Both the position numbers and the translations under genes were made by a program. Under the pieces are notes generated by a model. It was given only the letters and a program-made list of their open reading frames with translations, made no database searches and had not been told where the DNA came from. A stretch of 64,000 bases of DNA from a virus, in IMG/VR virus record IMGVR_UViG_3300030380_006185, positions 92,274 to 156,273 of that record; one strand, given 5' to 3'. Below, in pieces: positions 17,368 to 24,774 of the stretch. Position 1 is the first letter of the stretch. Each line of letters starts with the position of its first letter.

Positions 17368-17967
17368 TTATTTTTTTAAGTTTAAAAATTGTTTTAAATT
17401 TGGTCTAAAGTAGTTTATATTTTTCATTACTTTTCTATCACGTGTTCTATAGACGATATAATAGTCTTCAACCTTTTCATAGTGACATGCTTCCTTTTGC
17501 TCTTCGGCACGTACTCTAACGGTCTCTTGTGCCTCTTCTTCACTAGAACAAGCTTTTGACATATTCGATGCTTGTACTTCTTGATACGCTGGCCATATTT
17601 GGTCTTTAAGACCATGTAACATAGTGCCGTTGCCCAGGGAAACGTAGGCAATGTCACATAAAGCATCAAGAACTTCAACAATGTTTCCTGTTTCACAGGC
17701 TTCTTTATATTCTTCGAGCTCTTCAAGGATGAAGTCATATACAAACTGCCATTCCTTTTTTTCTGGGATTGTAGGTTCATAGTTATTTGGTTTACCCATT
17801 GTGTGATTAAATTCTTCTACCTCACTTACAAATGGTATATAATTTGGTTGTGGTTCTGGTTGTAAAGGATTTACTTCTTCTGTTAGTCTTTCATAGTACG
17901 GATTTAGTTCTCCGGTTTGGGGGTCGTGAGTAGGAATTAAATCTACTACATTTTTTCCTTTATTCAT
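17368..17967 (-). CDS. MazG/PRA-PH-like nucleotide pyrophosphohydrolase
   Basis: The 199-residue protein has the all-alpha NTP pyrophosphatase motif ExxE(x)nExxD in EELEEYKEACETGNIVEVLD followed by ALCDIAYVSLGNGTMLHG and VQASNMSKA, as in phage MazG-like and phosphoribosyl-ATP pyrophosphohydrolase-like proteins. These proteins cut NTPs or dNTPs to NMP and PPi and may clear modified nucleotides or alarmones. It sits between the replication and preQ0 gene groups. The N-terminal 60 residues are Pro-rich and without assignment. Confidence 0.7.
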   Translation of the reverse strand: MNKGKNVVDLIPTHDPQTGELNPYYERLTEEVNPLQPEPQPNYIPFVSEVEEFNHTMGKPNNYEPTIPEKKEWQFVYDFILEELEEYKEACETGNIVEVLDALCDIAYVSLGNGTMLHGLKDQIWPAYQEVQASNMSKACSSEEEAQETVRVRAEEQKEACHYEKVEDYYIVYRTRDRKVMKNINYFRPNLKQFLNLKK

Positions 17968-17983
17968 AATTTTATATTTAGTT

Positions 17984-19021
17984 TTAAGAAATGTGAATTA
18001 AACTTGACCATAGCTCATGAGGTACATCACTACTAAAGTTACTATCAGGAGCTAACATAACTGAAATAGCATCATGAGAATGGAGTGATTCTTGGTGTGA
18101 ACATACCACTCTAAAATCTTTAATTCTTTTATCTTCTATTAATTGTTCATATAATAGTCTAGCAGCATCTTCAACAAATTTTAGATATGAACCATTTAGT
18201 TCTGCAAACGCCATTTCATCTTCTCGTTTAACCATTACTTGGGTTTCTGTTTGAAGTGCTTCAATACACATTTCTTGTAAGTCCTCAATCCAAACCATAT
18301 CATCAAATTCTACAGATACTCTAGTTACAGATCTTTGTGAATGGGATACTGTTGCTTTATTTCTATATTTTCTAGCAAACTCAGCTAATTCATAAGAGCA
18401 AGGACAAGCTGATGAGTATACAAAGTCAAAGTGAATAATTTTTCTTAGTTCACCTTGTTTATTTAAATCACCTTCTAAAGTAACATCATAATATTGATAT
18501 CCAGCATTATCAGATCTTAGTGACTTTTGGATTATAGGGTATGAAAATTTAAGTGATATTTTAGAATCAAATGATTTCAATTTATCTTGGTAAGCAGACA
18601 AAACAGTTTCTAATTTATCTATACTAAAAGTATCATTTTTAAATTCATAAAATGATCTCATAATACGAGACATATTAATTCCTTTTTTATGAGCTTCAAG
18701 TGATACAGTTCCTGTTACTTTAGTTTCTAATTCTAAAATACCATTATCTCTTGTTTTATATTTTAAAGGTAATCTAAAGTTATGAATTCCAACTTGTTGA
18801 ATCTCAACAGGAGAACCTTGAATAAGTGAAGAAGGGCCATTCTGTAAATCTGGGAATGTTTCAATATCTTCTTTAGTAGGGCTATAATCTACATCATATT
18901 CTCTATTAGGTTCATCATATTTAATTGAGTAATCATTTTCAGGGGGAGATTTATAAGATTTAACGTCTCCTACCCATTCATACTTTTTAATAAATTTCTT
19001 TTTTGTTTTGTTTTTTAACAT
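17984..19021 (-). CDS. folE2: GTP cyclohydrolase FolE2 (type IB)
   Basis: From ATG 19021 the protein has 345 residues and matches FolE2/MptA-type enzymes: VGIHNFRLPL, HKKGINMSRIMRSF, SSACPCSYELAEFARKY with the metal-binding Cys, VSHSQRSVTRV, and a C-terminal HDAISVML. It turns GTP into dihydroneopterin triphosphate, the first step toward preQ0. The phage thus brings the whole FolE-QueD-QueE-QueC route. FolE2 does not depend strictly on zinc, unlike FolE1. A TTG 16 codons upstream was rejected because it overlaps the preceding gene. Confidence 0.88.
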   Translation of the reverse strand: MLKNKTKKKFIKKYEWVGDVKSYKSPPENDYSIKYDEPNREYDVDYSPTKEDIETFPDLQNGPSSLIQGSPVEIQQVGIHNFRLPLKYKTRDNGILELETKVTGTVSLEAHKKGINMSRIMRSFYEFKNDTFSIDKLETVLSAYQDKLKSFDSKISLKFSYPIIQKSLRSDNAGYQYYDVTLEGDLNKQGELRKIIHFDFVYSSACPCSYELAEFARKYRNKATVSHSQRSVTRVSVEFDDMVWIEDLQEMCIEALQTETQVMVKREDEMAFAELNGSYLKFVEDAARLLYEQLIEDKRIKDFRVVCSHQESLHSHDAISVMLAPDSNFSSDVPHELWSSLIHIS

Positions 19022-19055
19022 ATAATCTATTTTTAATGTAAATATAAAAAATTTT

Positions 19056-19484
19056 TTAGTTTTTTCCAACCATTACTTTATAATCTTGTATAGGTTTTGA
19101 ATCTTTATTTTCCCAAGGATAAACAATCCAATCATTACTTTCAAATTTACAAGCATAGTAACGAGGTTCATACTTTGAAGTATGAGGTTTGTAATGGAGA
19201 ACAGCAGTGTAATATTCATACAAATTTTGGAGAGTTTCTCCACTATCACAAATATCATCTACAAATAATGTTTCATTATGAGGATGTCTTTCAGATAAAG
19301 AATGATAAGGTATTCTCATTTTATGAGATAACATAATAGCAGGAGTAAGCCCTCCTCTAGGTATTCCACATATATGAGTAAATTCTTTACCTGATTCTAA
19401 AATGTTTTTATGTAAGGTATCAACTAGTTCTTCTACCTCTTTCCAACTTATGTATATTTTTTTTATTTTATCTTTTTCCACCAT
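19056..19484 (-). CDS. Phosphoribosyltransferase
   Basis: The 142-residue protein has the PRPP-binding loop ETLFVDDICDSGETLQNL, GIPRGGLTPAIMLSHKM near the N-terminus and a C-terminal WIVYPWE, as in xanthine-guanine type purine phosphoribosyltransferases. It would join a base to PRPP. Being inside the preQ0 cluster, it might salvage a purine or a deazapurine base, which is inference. Confidence 0.8.
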   Translation of the reverse strand: MVEKDKIKKIYISWKEVEELVDTLHKNILESGKEFTHICGIPRGGLTPAIMLSHKMRIPYHSLSERHPHNETLFVDDICDSGETLQNLYEYYTAVLHYKPHTSKYEPRYYACKFESNDWIVYPWENKDSKPIQDYKVMVGKN

Positions 19485-19851
19485 AATATTTTATTCCGTG
19501 ACCTTCAGCTATTAATACTTCTTGTAATGTAGGAGAAGGGGGTTCATGTTTAAGTGATTGATCTTTATAAAAATCTATTAATTGAATTTCTCCTAAACAT
19601 CTACCAAATTTACCTACTCCAAAAGATCTTAAAATAAACCTATTTTCATTTTTTTTCAAAATTTCTATAACTCTATTTTTTGCAGCTAAACCTTTTTTCT
19701 TTTCTTCTAAATCTCTTGTACGGGATTCAGGGGCATCCATACCATGTAATCTAATTCTTATTTTTTTAAAAGTACTAAACCCTAAATCTACCATAGCGTC
19801 AATAGTATCACCATCAACTACTTTTATTACTGTTGCATTATACTCAAACAT
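19468..19851 (-). CDS. Staphylococcal nuclease-like (thermonuclease) domain protein
   Basis: The 127-residue protein is a single SNase domain: VIKVVDGDTIDAMVDLGF, IRIRLHGMDAPESR and FGVGKFGRCLGEIQL carry the Asp, Arg and Glu residues of the family active site. No signal peptide is seen, so it probably acts in the cytoplasm, perhaps on host nucleic acid. It overlaps the phosphoribosyltransferase gene by 17 bases. Confidence 0.8.
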   Translation of the reverse strand: MFEYNATVIKVVDGDTIDAMVDLGFSTFKKIRIRLHGMDAPESRTRDLEEKKKGLAAKNRVIEILKKNENRFILRSFGVGKFGRCLGEIQLIDFYKDQSLKHEPPSPTLQEVLIAEGHGIKYYGGKR

Positions 19852-19862
19852 GCCTTATATTT

Positions 19863-20648
19863 TTACACTCCTCTTTCTGTGTCAAATGCTATTATATGGT
19901 CTCTACCTGTTAAATTATAGCCATATTCAGCACATAAATCAAATACTAAAGGATACATTTTAATTAATTCTTTTCTTGTATCACCCGCAGGCATTATAAA
20001 TGTTTTATGTTTTGGTATTTCCATTTTAATTCTAAAGTCCTCTATTTCTTTTAAACACTCATCAGTACCATCCCAAACTGGTTTATAATGATAATCAGTG
20101 TGGTAGTCTAATGTTTTTCTAATAGCACTATAATTTAGTCTTAATTTATTATGTTGCTTAATCATTCTTTCATCTGTTTCTTTTCCATTAGGTGTTAAAG
20201 CACCTAATTTAGGAACAGAATTAGAAAATTTAGGAGATAGAGAAATCAAACCTAATGGAAAATCAGTTTTAAGAAAATGAGAACCTTCAGTTTCAATAGT
20301 AATAAGAATGCCTCTTTGATTTGCAAAATGAGTTAACTCATTTACTAATTTAGGATGCATTGTAGGAGAACCACCTGTTAACATCATTTCTTTTACATGG
20401 GGGTTTTCATCATATATTTTAATAATATCATTAAAATTAAATGTTCCTTTTTCTGGGTGGATGCTTGTGTACCAAGAATCACACCACCCTCCTTCTTCTC
20501 CAAAGTAACACCTGTGAGTGCACCCAGTTGTTCTAACTGCAATGGTAGGTCTTCCAAATCGGCTACCTTCAGATTGAACACACCTATATAATTCTAGTAT
20601 AGGTAATCTTTTATCAAAATCTTTTATTCTTCCTAATGGTTTTTCCAT
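19863..20648 (-). CDS. queE: 7-carboxy-7-deazaguanine synthase QueE (radical SAM)
   Basis: The 261-residue radical SAM protein has VQSEGSRFGRPTIAVRTTGC at the start, Cys residues in GCTHRCYFGEEGGWCDSWY, and MLTGGSPTMH for SAM binding. The cluster spacing is CX3CX8C, with a six-residue insertion before the third Cys compared with the usual CX3CX2C. QueE converts carboxytetrahydropterin to 7-carboxy-7-deazaguanine. It lies between the SNase and queD genes. Confidence 0.88.
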   Translation of the reverse strand: MEKPLGRIKDFDKRLPILELYRCVQSEGSRFGRPTIAVRTTGCTHRCYFGEEGGWCDSWYTSIHPEKGTFNFNDIIKIYDENPHVKEMMLTGGSPTMHPKLVNELTHFANQRGILITIETEGSHFLKTDFPLGLISLSPKFSNSVPKLGALTPNGKETDERMIKQHNKLRLNYSAIRKTLDYHTDYHYKPVWDGTDECLKEIEDFRIKMEIPKHKTFIMPAGDTRKELIKMYPLVFDLCAEYGYNLTGRDHIIAFDTERGV

Positions 20649-20710
20649 ACTATTTTATTAAAATATATTTAATTTTTATGTTGTTATAAGTAACTGTTGA
20701 TATCCAATAA

Positions 20711-21172
20711 TTATTCTCCATAAATTGCTGTATTTTTTCCATGTTCCATAAATTCAACTTGTACTACTCTTACTCGTCCATCTGTTTCTTCCTCAACAAA
20801 CATATTAAGTTTATTGTAGATATACTCAGCAAATTTTTCTGCACCAGTAGCATCTATTACTCTTAATTGGATTAAATTTTGTGCATCCATCATTCTAAAT
20901 GAATCCAATTCGGGGTCGTCGTTTGCAGCAATTAATGTGTGATCAAACATGTAATCCATCCAGTCTTTAGGGGACATACCATCTATTTGGGTTTTAGCTC
21001 GTTTCATTCCTCCAAAGTCCCAAACCCAATTTCTATGGTCAAGTAACCCTTCAAAAGTTACTTTAAATGATACTCCATACCCATGTAAATAACTACAATG
21101 TGTTTCTTTTGCTCTCCATTGACGGAATACTGTACTAAATCCGTCAAATATTTTAGTTGATTGATGTTTCAT
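20711..21172 (-). CDS. queD: 6-carboxytetrahydropterin synthase QueD
   Basis: The 153-residue protein belongs to the 6-pyruvoyl-tetrahydropterin synthase family: ETHCSYLHGYGVSFKV, WVWDFGGMKRAK, FDHTLIAANDDP and VEFMEHGKNTA. In standard QueD the zinc ligands are in AAH and HGH; here the equivalents read TVF and HGY, so two of three His appear replaced. It would turn dihydroneopterin triphosphate into carboxytetrahydropterin. Its stop region abuts the queC start-side gene with a one-base overlap. Confidence 0.82.
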   Translation of the reverse strand: MKHQSTKIFDGFSTVFRQWRAKETHCSYLHGYGVSFKVTFEGLLDHRNWVWDFGGMKRAKTQIDGMSPKDWMDYMFDHTLIAANDDPELDSFRMMDAQNLIQLRVIDATGAEKFAEYIYNKLNMFVEEETDGRVRVVQVEFMEHGKNTAIYGE

Positions 21173-22038
21173 TATTTTATATTTAATTGTTCTTTTTCAT
21201 ACTCTGAAAGTACTTGTTCAACATATATTCTTGCTGTTTCCCATTTTACAGGGCCTGTTTCATCAGCATATCTTACAGGATCAGGTCTTCCCAATTTAAT
21301 AAATGCTTCTACTCGTTCAACTGAACTAGCTGATTTGTAATCTGAAAACCAATTATCACCTGAAGTAGATATAATTTGGATTGGTTTGTAACTTGTATTT
21401 GTACGAGAATAAACTTCATCAAAATCAAAACCTAAATATTTACATAGTTTTTCTCCATCTTGTAAGATAGTAAATTTATCACCTTCAAGATAAGGTGTAA
21501 AGTAACCTACTTTATCAGCATCCCAATTGCCTATTCTAAAAGCTGCATCGTCTGCATCTCTAAACTCTTGTCTGCAATCTGGGTAAATAGCATGATCACC
21601 TGCATGGATACCAAGTGCAATATCACAACCTTCACCTGTTTGGTTTGCTCTAGATAATGCTACTGCTTGTGTAATAGAGGCAAATATTTTATTTCTATTA
21701 GGTACAACAGTTGCTTTCATATTATCTTCAGCATAATGACCTTCGGGTACTTCATCTCCACCATCCACTAAAGCAGAATCAAGTAAATCAACTAAACCAT
21801 CTAGCTTAATTACTCTATATTTAACACCAGGATGTGAATCCCCATGTACTCCAATATTAATCATTACCTCATTATTAATATAATCTACTAATGATTGAGC
21901 GCGTTCTAACTCAACTCTATGTTTTTGTCCATAATCAAATGAAATAGCTGTTACCGTGTCATATTCTTTAAGACAACGTAACAACAATGTACTGGAATCC
22001 ATTCCTCCAGATAGGGAAACTACAACATGTTTTTCCAT
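21172..22038 (-). CDS. queC: 7-cyano-7-deazaguanine synthase QueC without zinc Cys
   Basis: The 288-residue PP-loop ATPase has SLSGGMDSS at residues 8-16, then AISFDYGQKHRVEL, VVPNRNKIFASI and LGIHAGDHAIYPDCR, all QueC signatures. The C-terminal region normally carrying four zinc-binding Cys (SCYxG...CGxCxxC) reads RTNTSYKPIQ and SDYKSASSVERVEAF, so all four are lost while the flanking RVEAFIKLGRPDP is kept. It makes preQ0 from carboxydeazaguanine and ammonia. It may use another way to stabilise this domain. Confidence 0.88.
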   Translation of the reverse strand: MEKHVVVSLSGGMDSSTLLLRCLKEYDTVTAISFDYGQKHRVELERAQSLVDYINNEVMINIGVHGDSHPGVKYRVIKLDGLVDLLDSALVDGGDEVPEGHYAEDNMKATVVPNRNKIFASITQAVALSRANQTGEGCDIALGIHAGDHAIYPDCRQEFRDADDAAFRIGNWDADKVGYFTPYLEGDKFTILQDGEKLCKYLGFDFDEVYSRTNTSYKPIQIISTSGDNWFSDYKSASSVERVEAFIKLGRPDPVRYADETGPVKWETARIYVEQVLSEYEKEQLNIK

Positions 22039-22205
22039 AATTCTTCGTTATTTAAATGTTTAAATTCTTCTATTGTTAATCCTTTCATTAACATAAATGC
22101 TTCAAAATCTATGTCTAATAAACGATAATAATCATACCAATTTTCTTTCCATTCTTCACGGAATTTTTCAAATTCAATTTTTTTATTTAAATCTTTTTCA
22201 GTCAT
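22020..22205 (-). CDS. Small charged protein before queC
   Basis: From ATG 22205 this 61-residue protein (TEKDLNKKIEFEKFREEWKE, LDIDFEAFMLMKGLTIEEF) is helical and acidic, with no family recognised. The ATG overlaps the stop of an upstream micropeptide gene as ATGA, which favours this start over one at 22259. It overlaps queC by 19 bases. Confidence 0.55.
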   Translation of the reverse strand: MTEKDLNKKIEFEKFREEWKENWYDYYRLLDIDFEAFMLMKGLTIEEFKHLNNEELWKNML

Positions 22206-22294
22206 TCTATCATCATTATTAATATCATTATTATGGAAAAGATTACTATACCTAACCATGCTTCAAAACAACCTGTATTTTCTTCTTTACTCAT
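22202..22294 (-). CDS. 30-residue single-span membrane micropeptide
   Basis: The frame encodes MSKEENTGCFEAWLG followed by a hydrophobic run (IVIFSIIMILIMM) to the end, a single membrane span. It starts 8 bases inside the end of the upstream gene and its TGA overlaps the next ATG. This tight coupling on both sides supports it as a gene. Function unknown. Confidence 0.5.
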   Translation of the reverse strand: MSKEENTGCFEAWLGIVIFSIIMILIMMIE

Positions 22295-22457
22295 CTTCTA
22301 TGTTTTTTATTTTTTTAATAATAAACTCAGATGATATAAGTTCTCTTACCCATCCTTCAATACCATTAAACCCATTTTTAATAATGTCATTACATATATT
22401 TTTAGTATAGTTAATAACTAATTCTTCAAATTCTTTTCTTGAAATTTCTTTACTCAT
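22287..22457 (-). CDS. Small array protein (56 residues)
   Basis: The protein MSKEISRKEFEELVINYTK... is helical, with GFNGIEGWVRELISSEF in the middle. It starts behind AAACCAAAACAAAA, the leader shared by the small-gene array. No family recognised. Confidence 0.5.
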   Translation of the reverse strand: MSKEISRKEFEELVINYTKNICNDIIKNGFNGIEGWVRELISSEFIIKKIKNIEDE

Positions 22458-22469
22458 TTTTGTTTTGGT

Positions 22470-22766
22470 TTATACAATTTGTGCAATCAATTCATCCTTA
22501 TTAGTAAAGACATCTTCTTGACTATACCAATCGTATGAACTTTGGGTACTTTTTGTATGTGGATGTATGAAATCTCTTTTTGTTTCTATAAGATAATCTA
22601 TTTCAATACCCGACATTTCAGTAAAAGTTCCATCTAAATTACCCTTAGTATAAGGTTGTTGTTCGGTAACTCTAATCTTGTCTATCCTATTTTTACTTAT
22701 CTTTTTATCTCTTAATACATAGACATCTTGCCCTACTTCATACTTTACATTATATTGTTTACTCAT
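22470..22766 (-). CDS. Small array protein, SH3-like
   Basis: The 98-residue protein has KYEVGQDVYVLRDKKISKNR and then IEIDYLIETKRDFIHPH, an SH3-like strand pattern common in phage proteins that bind DNA or protein. It starts behind the AAACCAAAACAAAG leader. Function unknown. Confidence 0.6.
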   Translation of the reverse strand: MSKQYNVKYEVGQDVYVLRDKKISKNRIDKIRVTEQQPYTKGNLDGTFTEMSGIEIDYLIETKRDFIHPHTKSTQSSYDWYSQEDVFTNKDELIAQIV

Positions 22767-22960
22767 CTTTGTTTTGGTTTTAAGTATTCTTCAATATCTC
22801 TTGACATCTCATCAAAGGTTATCCCTTGTGTGTCTGCCATATCTTGAATCTGTTTATCAGTAAGTACTAAAAAGTTAGCCTTAGGTTTTCTGTTCTTATG
22901 AATTTCATTAGCTTCCTTTAGTAACTTACTGACTAATTTCTTATCTTCTTCTTTACTCAT
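22763..22960 (-). CDS. Small array protein (65 residues)
   Basis: MSKEEDKKLVSKLLKEANEI begins a helical, charged protein; the C-terminus reads EEYLKPKQR. The last five residues KPKQR are encoded by the shared leader of the next gene, and TGA overlaps its ATG (ATGA). Function unknown. Confidence 0.6.
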   Translation of the reverse strand: MSKEEDKKLVSKLLKEANEIHKNRKPKANFLVLTDKQIQDMADTQGITFDEMSRDIEEYLKPKQR

Positions 22961-23214
22961 CTTTGTTTTGGTTTATTTATAAGTAACTTTGTTAATTCTT
23001 CTTCAACATCAGGATGATAATATACATCAAGTCCATTCCACCAACTAACAAAAGATTCTTCACCCATTCGTTTCTTTAATTGTTTCTTCTTCTTTCTGGG
23101 TAATCTACCGTACCATTCTTTATTATTTTCACAAACTTTCCATTCATGTTGTAATGGTATCACCTCACCCTTAACCTCAATGGTTTCTAACTGTATGTTA
23201 ATCTCTTTACTCAT
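22957..23214 (-). CDS. Small array protein (85 residues)
   Basis: The protein has an Arg/Lys-rich middle (GRLPRKKKKQLKKRMG) and FVSWWNGLDVYYHPDVEEEL, and ends NKPKQR, again encoded by the leader of the downstream gene. The basic patch suggests nucleic-acid binding. Function unknown. Confidence 0.6.
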   Translation of the reverse strand: MSKEINIQLETIEVKGEVIPLQHEWKVCENNKEWYGRLPRKKKKQLKKRMGEESFVSWWNGLDVYYHPDVEEELTKLLINKPKQR

Positions 23215-23359
23215 CTTTGTTTTGGTTTAAGTATTCTTGAAAATTTATTGTTCTATCAACTTCTTTTAGTGTTTCTTCCACCACCATTTTTAGTGTTTCA
23301 TCTTCAGATTCAACCACCCATCCCTTTTTATGAACCCATTTGTAATTTACTTCTTTCAT
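23207..23359 (-). CDS. Small array protein (50 residues)
   Basis: MKEVNYKWVHKKGWVVESED starts a short acidic protein ending LNQNKDE. Here the shared leader is read in a different frame, giving NQNKDE rather than KPKQR. It overlaps the next gene by 8 bases. Function unknown. Confidence 0.5.
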   Translation of the reverse strand: MKEVNYKWVHKKGWVVESEDETLKMVVEETLKEVDRTINFQEYLNQNKDE

Positions 23360-23517
23360 CTTTGTTTTGGTTTAAGTGTTCTGATAGATTTAGGGATATA
23401 GGGTAATATTTTAACCTTACCGCCATACTCTTCTTTAATGGACTTTATTATAGTTTCTTTCATTTCTTTAGTATACGAACTAAAATCTTCTGGTGTATGT
23501 ACTGTTATTTTACTCAT
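23356..23517 (-). CDS. Small array protein (53 residues)
   Basis: MSKITVHTPEDFSSYTKEMK starts the protein and LKPKQR ends it, the C-terminus again from the shared leader, with ATGA coupling to the next gene. Function unknown. Confidence 0.5.
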   Translation of the reverse strand: MSKITVHTPEDFSSYTKEMKETIIKSIKEEYGGKVKILPYIPKSIRTLKPKQR

Positions 23518-23529
23518 CTTTGTTTGGGT

Positions 23530-23658
23530 TTATCTAGTTTCATAATAACCTTTGCCTTTGTAATTCACATTTTTGTCTTTTCCAATGTAAAACAAGAACC
23601 ATATAATGGTAATAATAAAAACCAATTTAAGTATTAATCCAATATCAATTCTTCTCAT
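23530..23658 (-). CDS. 42-residue membrane micropeptide of the array
   Basis: MRRIDIGLILKLVFIITIIW and FLFYIG form one long membrane span after a basic start; the tail DKNVNYKGKGYYETR is polar. It starts behind the AAACCAAAACAAAG leader. Function unknown; topology would be N-in. Confidence 0.5.
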   Translation of the reverse strand: MRRIDIGLILKLVFIITIIWFLFYIGKDKNVNYKGKGYYETR

Positions 23659-23851
23659 CTTTGTTTTGGTTTTTAATATTCAACACCCATTCCAGTAAAT
23701 CAACCATACTACATTGTGTTTCGAATTGATGATGTTTTTCAGATATGCCCCACAAACCCCCATTTGGTGGATTATTTAAGAAATGAGATAATTCATCTTT
23801 ATGTTTATTCATTTCTATTAATTTTTCATATATTTCTTCTCTACTTCTCAT
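23645..23851 (-). CDS. Small array protein (68 residues)
   Basis: MRSREEIYEKLIEMNKHKDE starts a protein with a His/Trp-containing middle (GGLWGISEKHHQFETQCS) and DLLEWVLNIKNQNKDEKN at the end. It overlaps the membrane micropeptide gene by 14 bases. Function unknown. Confidence 0.55.
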   Translation of the reverse strand: MRSREEIYEKLIEMNKHKDELSHFLNNPPNGGLWGISEKHHQFETQCSMVDLLEWVLNIKNQNKDEKN

Positions 23852-24093
23852 CTTCTTTGTTTTTGTTTAGTATCAATAATATGCTCACCATCACCTAGAT
23901 GTAATGTTTCCATATGGATTTTAGCTGAATAAAGGTAATCCTTTTTCCATCCAAAAATATCATCGGTCTGATAACCGTTTCCCATCAAGTATCTTTCAGC
24001 ATGTAGTTTAGTTTCAAAATACATATAAGACTTAGTATTATACTTACCATCATATTGATTGAAGTTTATAATTGCTATTGTTTTGTTACTCAT
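23848..24093 (-). CDS. Small array protein (81 residues)
   Basis: MSNKTIAIINFNQYDGKYNT, then YMYFETKLHAERYLMGNGYQ, an alpha-beta pattern that could bind nucleotide, and a C-terminus TKQKQRR from the shared leader. ATGA coupling to the next gene. Function unknown. Confidence 0.55.
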   Translation of the reverse strand: MSNKTIAIINFNQYDGKYNTKSYMYFETKLHAERYLMGNGYQTDDIFGWKKDYLYSAKIHMETLHLGDGEHIIDTKQKQRR

Positions 24094-24105
24094 CTTTGTT
24101 TTAGT

Positions 24106-24222
24106 TTATAATTTAGTTATTGAATATAATAAAATACTTATGACAATTCCTATAAAAATACCAATAGTAATTCCTTTTGATAAAGCCCAGTTCATATCTC
24201 TAACGTAATCTTCGTGTCTCAT
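24106..24222 (-). CDS. 38-residue membrane micropeptide of the array
   Basis: MRHEDYVRDMNWALSKG is followed by a membrane span (ITIGIFIGIVISILLYS). It starts at ATGA overlapping the stop of the large first gene of the array, behind the shared leader. Function unknown. Confidence 0.5.
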   Translation of the reverse strand: MRHEDYVRDMNWALSKGITIGIFIGIVISILLYSITKL

Positions 24223-24725
24223 CTTCTTTGTTTTGGTGGTCTACCTCTTCTTTCTATTGATCTACCAGAGCGATCAAATGTTTTTAAACAATACATATAA
24301 AATTCTTCTGTTGTACCATCAAAATTTATAATATGCTCTTCATACTCATCTTTTGTCATAACAAATTCTCGTAAAAAACCTTTTTGTAGTGCTTCTAATT
24401 TAGCAGTTTCATCTTTTTCAAAATCTTCAATTAATCGTTTTCTTCGAGCTAAATCGACTTGGTTTGATTCAATTAATCTTTGATGATCATTACCATAAGA
24501 TTTAAATACTTCATTAAGTTCTATCTCAGTTAATTTCCACTGCCAGTAATAATGTGAAAATTCATATTCACCGTTTTTAATACGATCTAAAAATGTTGAT
24601 TTTTTTGGTAATGGTGGGGTTTTTGTTGTATATCGTCTCCACCAAAAGAATTGATTATAATTTAAGGGTTGTAACTGTTTTATTTTTTGTTTTACAGTTT
24701 TTTCATCAGACGTATTGTATAACAT
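24219..24725 (-). CDS. First and largest gene of the small-gene array
   Basis: The 168-residue protein is aromatic and basic (YNQFFWWRRYTTKTPPLPKK, FSHYYWQWKLTEIELNEVF), then acidic helical, and ends GRPPKQRR. The C-terminus looks AT-hook-like (RRGRPP) but the last residues are partly imposed by the shared leader. It starts with the AGGTTATG-type leader instead of the array leader, so it probably begins the transcript. Function unknown. Confidence 0.6.
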   Translation of the reverse strand: MLYNTSDEKTVKQKIKQLQPLNYNQFFWWRRYTTKTPPLPKKSTFLDRIKNGEYEFSHYYWQWKLTEIELNEVFKSYGNDHQRLIESNQVDLARRKRLIEDFEKDETAKLEALQKGFLREFVMTKDEYEEHIINFDGTTEEFYMYCLKTFDRSGRSIERRGRPPKQRR

Positions 24726-24755
24726 AACCTTTAATTTGTAGTAATATAAGAAAAA

Positions 24756-24774
24756 AACTTGTAATCTCCAAGCT
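24756..24774 (-). terminator. Rho-independent terminator after dpdA-like gene
   Basis: Minus-strand AGCTTG-GAGATTA-CAAGTT forms a six-bp stem (one GT pair) with a seven-base loop followed by TTTTTTT. It starts at the stop codon of the 24773-25567 gene. Confidence 0.65.

Larger units (their letters stand above)
22458..24237 (-). repeat. Ten copies of a shared translation-start leader
   Basis: The sequence AAACCAAAACAAAG directly upstream of ATG (with small changes) precedes genes starting at 22457, 22766, 22960, 23214, 23359, 23517, 23658, 23851, 24093 and 24222. Several copies are read as the C-terminal codons KPKQR of the gene before and place TGA over the next ATG. Copies at 23851 and 24222 carry an extra AAG before ATG. 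Confidence 0.8.

Noticed and set aside
17427-17780. 117-residue minus-strand frame inside the MazG-like gene
   Set aside because: Overlapping frame with Lys-rich composition from the other frame; the MazG-like frame has the catalytic pattern.
24726-24772. TTGGAG-17-TATATT promoter-like sequence on the minus strand
   Set aside because: The -35-like part lies in a terminator hairpin with a T-run, which explains the sequence better; a promoter cannot be excluded.
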